From: Aplysia californica | Lineage: Eukaryota > Mollusca > Gastropoda > Aplysiida > Aplysiidae | DNA length: 64,000 bases | Direction: 5' to 3' | Assembly (NCBI RefSeq): GCF_000002075.1 | Contig: NW_004797468.1 | Coordinates: forward strand, 22,109-86,108 | Shown: in pieces, positions 56,925-64,000 of the stretch | How positions within the stretch are numbered: position 1 is the stretch's first letter | How the letters are laid out: each line of letters opens with the position of its first letter | The notes under the pieces: model-generated | What the model saw: the letters and a program-made list of their open reading frames with translations, nothing else | Database searches by the model: none | What the model was told of the DNA's origin: nothing | Program-made: the position numbers and the translations under genes

Positions 56925-58349
56925 TCAAAGGCCCCGGCTTCGAAGAAACACTCTGACTCCTCCTTGCGGGGGAGGTAGAGTGTTTTCTAGGTTGCCGTCC
57001 TGGATTGGACGGCGGTCTAGTGGGGGATTTGGAGGAGTGACAGACTCCGCCCTTCCCGGGGTCAGACCGGGGAGGGGGGTCGGAGATGTCTTCCTCCATA
57101 GGCAGGGGTTTGTCTGCTGGAGGGGTAGGGGGAGGTGGAGCAGACCGAGGGGGCTGGGAAGGGGGAGAGGGGGCTGGGGGGAGGGGAGAAGGCCCACCTC
57201 ACACTCCATCAGAGGGATGGGCTGTGAGGTGGAAGAAGAAGGAGAAGAAGAAGAAGGGATAGAAGAGGGGTGAGGGGGAGAAGAGGGGGCGGAGGAAGAG
57301 TCCTCCCCGTCCTCACCTAAAACCCCATAGCGGTTAGAAAGTGGCACCTCAAGGGGGGTTGCCACAGGGATAGTAGTGGGCTTTTTGTACTTAGGCACAG
57401 AGACTTGCCTGTTGACCGCAGGCTTTGGGAGGTCGGCAGTAGAATTACTTGCCGACCTCGTGACCATCTGGGTTGCCTTTGAATATGACTGGCCAATGAC
57501 TGGGGTTGTTATTGGCGGGCAGACAACCTTACGGGCCTCCTGGAAGGAGCAGCCATTTCGTGCCTTGTATTCTTGGATGGCGCATTCTTGGAGCCAAGTC
57601 GGGCACTCCTTGCTGAAAGCTGTGTGCTGGCCGTGGCAATTGGGGCAACAAGGACTAGCCTTGCATTCCTTCTCAGGATGCCCGGTCTTGCCACAACGAG
57701 GACACACGGCTGCGTGACGGCACCGTGACTGGCTATGGCCGAACTTCTGACACTTGAAACAGCGCAGAGGGTTCGGCACATAGGGTCGTACGTCGAGTAT
57801 CAAGTAAGATGCCCGAACGGTGGCTGGAGGGCGACACGATTCGAAAGTGAGGACAATCGTGTTCGTTTCAATAGTAGTCTCCCCCAGCCGAAGAGTAATC
57901 CGGCGGGCTTCGACCACTCCCTCACAGTGCTGCACAATCTCTTCCATGGAGCAGCCTTTCAGCTCATGGCTGCGGACCACGCCCTTCGAGCGGTTAAACT
58001 TCTGGTAGTGCTCAGACTTACATGGAATACCGCCGAAGGTCGTGGTATCCAGGAGTTTGGTCACTTCGTTCTCGGTTGCGCACTTGACAAGGAGTGCACC
58101 ACATGAAAGTTTCTGTACACATGTGGGAATGTATCCCAGAACTTTCCATAGTGCGTCTTTTGTACTGGAGATGGCCACGTACGGTTGCCTCAGAAGCTCC
58201 TTGGGAGGAGGGAGGAAGGAGGCATCGGTAAAGGTCCTTTTACCGTTTTTTGAACTTTTGCTCGGCTCGGCGGCCGCACCCGTTTCCGCGAGCCGAGACT
58301 TCTTCACGTTGGGAGCTGGGGAAGGGTCTTTAGGGTTTTTAGTATCCAT
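56925..58349 (-). CDS. LINE ORF1 protein, gag-like with three zinc knuckles
   Basis: Intact 474-codon frame from ATG at 58349, no stop. The N-terminal half holds an RRM-like region (residues about 50-180, unconfirmed). Then come three knuckles at about residues 198-255: CFKCQKFGHSQSRC, CPRCGKTGHPEKEC and CPNCHGQHTAFSKEC. The C-terminal third is low-complexity Ser/Pro-rich and probably disordered. The protein should coat LINE RNA. It lies in a LINE whose ORF2 is broken, so it may still be translated without supporting autonomous movement. Confidence 0.88.
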   Translation of the reverse strand: MDTKNPKDPSPAPNVKKSRLAETGAAAEPSKSSKNGKRTFTDASFLPPPKELLRQPYVAISSTKDALWKVLGYIPTCVQKLSCGALLVKCATENEVTKLLDTTTFGGIPCKSEHYQKFNRSKGVVRSHELKGCSMEEIVQHCEGVVEARRITLRLGETTIETNTIVLTFESCRPPATVRASYLILDVRPYVPNPLRCFKCQKFGHSQSRCRHAAVCPRCGKTGHPEKECKASPCCPNCHGQHTAFSKECPTWLQECAIQEYKARNGCSFQEARKVVCPPITTPVIGQSYSKATQMVTRSASNSTADLPKPAVNRQVSVPKYKKPTTIPVATPLEVPLSNRYGVLGEDGEDSSSAPSSPPHPSSIPSSSSPSSSTSQPIPLMECEVGLLPSPQPPLPLPSPLGLLHLPLPLQQTNPCLWRKTSPTPLPGLTPGRAESVTPPNPPLDRRPIQDGNLENTLPPPQGGVRVFLRSRGL

Positions 58350-60519
58350 GAGAGTTTTCTAACGGAGCCCAACAAGGGGACACATTGCTCGGATGACCAG
58401 AGCTGTGCCAGGGCTACCCCGGAGCTATACTCTCAACGAGAAAGTACAAGACCCTCCCGTCAAGATTGACCCAGGGCTTGATGGGGTTTCAGCTCTCAAC
58501 CGATTGAGTGGCATGGGCCGTGCCACCCTCCCGTCTAAGAGGAAAACCTGGGCCAAAGAGGTGTGTTGGTGAGGGACAGTCCGTGGACTGATCTCACCTC
58601 AACCGCCAGGTACCCGGTTTCCCTCCACACGGGTCGCACCTCACGGTCAATGAGGCGCCCACTCTGTGGGATGGGTGACCTCTCTTTTTACTGCACTTGA
58701 GGTCAGCGGTGGGAGAAAAGATAGAAGAAGAAAGAAAGAAGGAAGGAGAAGAGGAAGATACACCAAAGTGAGTGTCGCACACGTATCCTAGAGGGTTGGG
58801 GTCCGTGTGTGACACTCCGCCTTTGAGGGGGCTGCACCTTCTACAGACGAAGCAGTGGGTCTATTTAAATCCCCCTGACCCACGGGGGGTAAAATACAGC
58901 ATGCTGAAAACATTTTTGTTGTCGGCATATCGGTTGTCTGATACGGAAAGAACATCAGCGCTCTTTAAACTACAGGGGTTGGGAGACTGTAATCCGTCAG
59001 AGCTAATGGACTCCATGTTAGGCCTCCTGGGAGCCCACGAACCGTGCTTCCTTTTCAGACACTTATTCCTATAACAGTTGCCTGAATACGTGAGAGCACC
59101 CCTGGCAACATTCGACCATCTCGACAGCTGCATGTTAGCATAAGATGCCGACAAATTATTCCTTGCCGTTGCTCCACCAGCGACACTAATGGCCGTCAAT
59201 TGCAAAACGGCTGCTAGCAAGCTCAGACCTTCCCACTCAAGCAGGTGTATGTTTATACCACCACAGACTCGGATCAAATGCCAAAAAATGCATTCCCCCA
59301 CGCAGTTACAAAGCCTCCAAAAAAATGTCTGCGGTTCAGGGAAACGAGTAGGTGGGTCAGCAGAATTCAGTCTGGCTTCAGAACCTTCTGTGGGCCAAAA
59401 AAAGCTCAACTGATTATCATGGACCCTGTCTCTGGCCGCCGTTACATCATCGATACGGGAGCCCAAGTTTCGGTTCTTCCAGAAACATGGTGGGACAAAC
59501 AGGCGAACACTTCAGGCTCTCCACTTTTAGCCACAAATGGTAGCAAAATCAATACACGTGGAGCGCTCCCGCTCAACACCACCCTTCATTTCCAAAACAA
59601 TGCTCCAGGCCTGTCATTGACGATGCAAAGCGGACCCTACCTGGTGCTGACTTCCTTCGTCCCTGCAACCTACTGGTAGACATTTGTGGTCAGAAACTGA
59701 TAGCGGCTCAATCTTTCCAAGTATACCCATGTACTATCAGTCAAATTTCATGTTCTCAGCTAGCCATAGTGGACCCTGAAAGCAATAAATTCAGGAAAAT
59801 ATTAACAGAGTTTCCTGAAATCCTTGAACCAACCTTTTCGGCCTCCGAAGTGAAGCACAGTGTTTTTCATTTCATCACTACCACTGGTCCACCCGCAAAT
59901 GCCAAAGCACGTCAACTACCTCCGACAAACCAGCTATTGCCAAAGCTGAATTCCAGAATGGGAATAGGAAATTATTAGACGATCTAGCAGTCCCTGGTCT
60001 TCTCCTCTTCATATGGTTCCAAAAGGTAACACAGACTGGCGACCTTGTGGCGACTACTGTGGACTCAACAATAGAACGACCTCAGATCGTTATCCGATTC
60101 CCCACATTTAAGACTTCTCAGCACGACTCGCTGGCAAAAGTATCTTCTTCAAAATCGACCTCGTTCAAGGTCAACACCAAATCCCAGTTGCGCAGGAGGA
60201 CATTCTGAAAACTGCCGTCATCACACCATTCGGCCTATATGAATTTCTACGCATGCCGTTCAGCCTTACAAACGCCGCACAGGCATTCTAGCGTCTAATG
60301 GACTCCGTCCAGCAGGACATTTCGTGTGCATTCATTTATCTGGATGATATACTCATTGCCAGCTCATCATCAGCTCAACATATTAAAGATCTACGGCAAG
60401 TTTGTAGCAGACTCAAAGAAGCGGGCCTAGTTGTCAGGTTAAAAAAATGCGTGTTTGGAGAGACTGAAATCGAATTTCTAGGCCATCGAGTCACACGAGA
60501 TGGATCTACATCTACCCCA

Positions 60520-62160
60520 CTCACGGCTGTACACGAGCAATACTTTAGTTCTACCGGCACCCCGCAGCGCCCCGACGCTCAGCGTAACTCGAACCAGCCA
60601 TTACCAACGGGTCAAGAGGTCAGCGCGATGAAAATGTTATTGCTGCAGTTTTCAGCTTTGTTTAACCTGCGACTAAGCCCAAACTACAACACTAACTGTG
60701 CATAAAACCGTATACTTTGAATAAGCATCATCTGACATATTTCTTAGAGCAATCATGCAACTAATTAAGATGAAGAAATACGAGATGACGAAGAATGAAA
60801 AGTGGATAGATATTTAAACATTGATAGAGGGTCATGATTTATTTCATTAAATTTGAACATGTTAGCTGCTGTCGATTTTGACAATTCTAAGATATTGGGT
60901 TAGAAATTGAGTAAAGTTTCAAAATCACTTGGCTGCATCTGTGTGTCGTTGCCTAAAGCAAAGATATTAAGTCTTGAGTGGAGATTCGTGGCTTTTCGCA
61001 ATATGTCCGCAGTTCCCCAAGTCCAGCTGTCACATGTGACATCTCTCGATAAAAACGTATCACTCTAGGATCGCGGGTATCACCAGTCAGGGTGTCAGCA
61101 CTTATAACTGCATTTAAGCCTACTGTCACAATATCGGTAAACACACTATATCATTATTATTACATTTTAAGAGATGCTAGATGTAGATTTGAAACAAAAC
61201 ACATACAAAAAAATATTGTGAACACTGAACAAAAAACTTCTATATCATATTAAAGAAGAAAGAAGTCACAGAAAAACGACACAAAAGTAGAAACTTACAC
61301 CATTGGTACATACAGTATACCTCTCCCTACTAGATTTATAAAAAGAATTGAAACTGATGGTGAATTTACGAAGTTATTGACGTTTAAAATTCAAATAACA
61401 CTGAAAAAGGATCCGACTCGATAGAAACACGTCTCGGGGAACGTATAGATCTATATAATTTTTTAAAAATTAATAAAAAATCACAGAAAAACGACACAAA
61501 TTTGAACCTTGCACAATTTGTACAGTATACCTATCCCTACTTGATTTAAAAAAAAGAATTGAAACTGATGGTGAGTTTACAAGGTTATTGACGTATAAAA
61601 TTCAAATAACACTGAAAAACGAATCCGACTCGATAGAAACACGTCTTGGAGAACGTCTATATAATGTTTTAAAAATTAATTTAAAATCACAGAAAAACGA
61701 CACAAATTTGAACCTTGCACAAATAGTACAGTATACCTATCCCTACTAGATTTTGGAAAAAGAAATGAAAGTGATGGTGGCTTTACGAAGTTTTTGGAGT
61801 TTAAATTCAAATAACCCTGTAAAAGGAATCCGATTCGATAGAAACACGTCTTGGAGAACGTAGTTCGATAGATTCAAGGTTGTGAACTGAGATCGACCAA
61901 AGTTATATCGTCTTGTAGGGGGAAAGCTTGGCTTTAAAATGGTGGGTCATATGGTGATATCACATCTTTAGATCTGGAGATATCGGGGTGGGAATGACAC
62001 CATAATAATTTGGAGGAAATGCATTACGCTGGCAGGCGGGGGCGCGCCACTGGCGTCACGGTAGTGAGCACAGCTGACCGCGGATTTAATGACCAACACA
62101 TGGGTGGCACTGCCCGCTGGCACGGAGCAACTAAAGGAGCGGTTTCCGGGCAAGTTGAAC
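60520..62160. other. Unidentified 1.6-kb insertion in the gypsy fossil
   Basis: This segment separates two parts of the retrotransposon's reverse transcriptase region. It shows no LINE, SINE or TIR signature that I could confirm. It contains the tandem array 61266-61862. 60540-60640 is GC-richer than the rest. Exact borders are uncertain by tens of bases. Confidence 0.55.
61266..61862. repeat. Tandem array, three units of about 210 bp
   Basis: Units start at 61266, 61481 and 61687 with TCACAGAAAAACGACACAAA, and each contains CAGTATACCT(A/C)TCCCTACT and GATAGAAACACGTCT. Spacing is 215 and 206 bp; the third unit is shortened near 61862. Divergence between units is moderate. Confidence 0.88.
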
Positions 62161-64000
62161 AGCCATGCACTCCCTTCCAAAGTCAAAGCTAAAGAAGAAT
62201 TCCCCCAGCCAACCCCCTACAAAGAATTCCAAGAATTTCTGTGAAACGTCTACCATCGCTTTCTACCTCGACCTGCATCAGTACTACGCCCTCTCTACGA
62301 AGCTCTGAAGGGAGAAAAGAAGAAAGCAAAACTTTGCTGGACGGAACAGATGACTACAGCCTTCCAGGCCAGCAAACGCATGCTTGCCGACTGCACTCTC
62401 CTCTCGCATCCCAGAACAAACGTTCCCATCGCCTTAACCACCGATGCGTCAGATCACACAGTAGGCGCTGTCTTTGAACAATATGTTGATGAGGCCTGGC
62501 AACCTTTAGCATTTTTTAGCAGACAACTTCGAGAGCCAGAACAACGGTACAGTACATATGATCTGGAGTTATTAGGACTCTATCTTGCCATTCATCACTT
62601 CTGACTTTTGCTTGAGGGTAGGTGCTTCACAGCAGTCACCAATCTTAAGCCTCTGGTGGACGCCATGTCCAAGTTATCCCCACCCTGGCCAGCTCGCCAG
62701 CAACATTACCTGACATTCATCTCAAAATTCACCACAGACATACGGCACATTTCAGGGAAGGAGAACGTTGTTGCAGACTGTTTGTCCCGAGCCATTTTCC
62801 AGACCACATTGGGACTGGACTACAAAGCAATGGCTGAAGCCCAGACGACAGCGCCTCTTCTCCAGGATTGTGCGCAGTTTCAATGGCTATCGAATCTGGA
62901 GGACCAGAACTGCAGTGTGATATTTCGACCGGACATCCTAGACCAATTGTATCTCCAGCATTTCGTCAACAGTTCTTCGATTTGTTTCACAGCCTCTCCC
63001 ACCCAGGAAGGAAGGCTACAGTCTACCTGATACCTCAGAGATTTGTTTGATATAGGCTAAGGAAGGAAGTCAGCAAGCGGGCCAAGGAAGGTACGGACTG
63101 CCAAGCTTCAAAAGTGCAAAAGCATACCAAGGCACCCATCGAGAAGATTTCAGTGCCTGAAAAGAGGTTCAGTTACGTTCATGTCCATCCTGTAAGTCCT
63201 TTACCACCTTCAAAGGGCTTCACTCACCTTTTCACAATCATCGACAGAACGACACGAAGGCCAGAGGCTATCCCACTCAAGGACACCTCAACAACAGAAT
63301 GTGGCCATGTGCTAATCAACCACTAGATCACCCATTTTGGCATCCCCATCAACATCACATCTGACAGAGGCCCTCAGTTTACTTCTGCCTTGTGGAGGGA
63401 AATGGCCGAGCGCCATAGTACAATCTTCATCATTCAACAGCCTATCATCCTCAACCCAATAGACTGATTGAGCGATTCCACCGGTCCCTTAAGAGTGCTC
63501 TCAAAGCAAAGACTCCAAAGCCCGAACTGGCTCAATGAACTGGGATGGGTACTGCTCGGTTTGAGACTGCCCCAAAAGAGGACCAGGAAATTTCTGTTGC
63601 GAGCTAGTGTATGGAGAACTACTCAGAGTACCGGATAAATTTTTTACCAGTGACACTTCACCATTCGACCAGTCACGCAGCCTCACTAACTTACGATCCA
63701 AAATGCAGTCACAACTAGCCAAGGGGACATCACTGCACTGTGCACCTACCTCCAACATCCACTCGTCACTAGACACAGCCAAGTTCCTGTTCATCCGCTG
63801 CGATGCTCACCAAAAACCCCTACAGCGCCCGTATACTGGTTCGTACAAGGTTTTAGAAAGGCATGACAAAACCTTTCTTGTCGATCTAAGTGGTCACACG
63901 GAACACATCTCTGTCGACCGAATCAAACCAGCGTTCGTGGATCTGTCACAACCAGTACGCGTTGCTCAGACACCAAGACGTGGGCGGCCTCTGTCTTCAT

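Larger units (their letters stand above)
51726..58891 (-). mobile_element. Main LINE family, near full-length copy (I-group, RNase H)
   Basis: Inserted in the gypsy gag region with a 12-bp duplication AAATACAGCATG (51714-51725, 58892-58903). Order on the minus strand: 5'UTR 58891-58350, ORF1 58349-56925, ORF2 about 56905-53214, 3'UTR with hairpin tail near 53015. Two extra tandem copies of the 3' end fill 51726-52993. One unit is about 5.9 kb. The combination of zinc-knuckle ORF1, APE endonuclease, RT and RNase H places it in the I group (I/Nimb-like). It is the source type for copies at 23560, 26528 and 42730. Confidence 0.92.
50597..64000 (+). mobile_element. Ty3/gypsy LTR retrotransposon fossil (CsRn1-like), broken
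   Basis: Old, broken element running off the right end. Parts in order: probable 5' LTR about 50597-50801 (TGTCACAT start, inferred without the partner LTR); primer-binding site at about 51372 beginning TGGTGACC, resembling the complement of tRNA-Trp; gag in two pieces, about 51410-51725 and 58892-59390; aspartic protease near 59450 (DTGA); reverse transcriptase about 59770-60520 (YLDD); its connection and RNase H, about 62165-62810; integrase from about 62900 to the window end. It hosts a small TIR element, a 7.2-kb LINE and 1.6 kb of unidentified DNA. About ten or more breaks, so a fossil of considerable age. The CsRn1-like placement rests on gag type and primer site. Confidence 0.8.

Noticed and set aside
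58861-59466. 201-codon minus-strand open frame
   Set aside because: It is antisense to the gag region of the gypsy fossil and has no motif of its own.

Overview
This is metazoan genomic DNA, most likely from a mollusc and possibly a gastropod. It is AT-rich, has one gene with very long introns, and is full of mobile elements. Mollusc is an inference from the element repertoire; no marker gene fixes the species.

The only host gene I can support is the 3' half of an ABCF3 orthologue (cytosolic ABC-F ATPase, no membrane domains) on the minus strand. Nine exons lie between 49718 and 8329. All have GT-AG borders and compatible phases, and together they give about 352 codons: the end of ABC domain 1, the ABC-F linker and all of ABC domain 2. 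The 5' exons were not found and probably lie beyond 64000. About 40 kb of intron separates these exons.

The introns are packed with nested elements. (1) An RNase H-bearing non-LTR family on the minus strand has a nearly full-length copy at 51726-58891 and three damaged copies. Its hairpin tail also ends at least three short SINE-like families. (2) A second RNase H LINE lies at 15650-19565, an R2-type C-terminal fragment at 47495-48202 and an RTE-like scrap at 9798-10037. (3) Pogo/Tigger-like MITEs lie at 913, 4374, 14544, 19965, 26654 and 35260. (4) Elements with CAG...CTG ends and 6-bp target duplications lie at 6010, 37801 and 50802. (5) Chapaev-like elements with 4-bp duplications lie at 17929 and 30710, with a fragment at 46130. 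(6) An IS630/mariner-like element at 42898 has arms built of short repeats. (7) There are also hAT and other TIR elements and tRNA-derived SINEs.

From about 50.6 kb to the window end lies an old, broken Ty3/gypsy retrotransposon. The LINE at 51726-58891 sits in its gag region with a 12-bp target duplication. A second element sits at its LTR/primer-site border, and 1.6 kb of unidentified DNA sits in its reverse transcriptase region.

Many element borders were fixed by target-site duplications or by comparing copies within the window, so relative insertion order can be read at several places.
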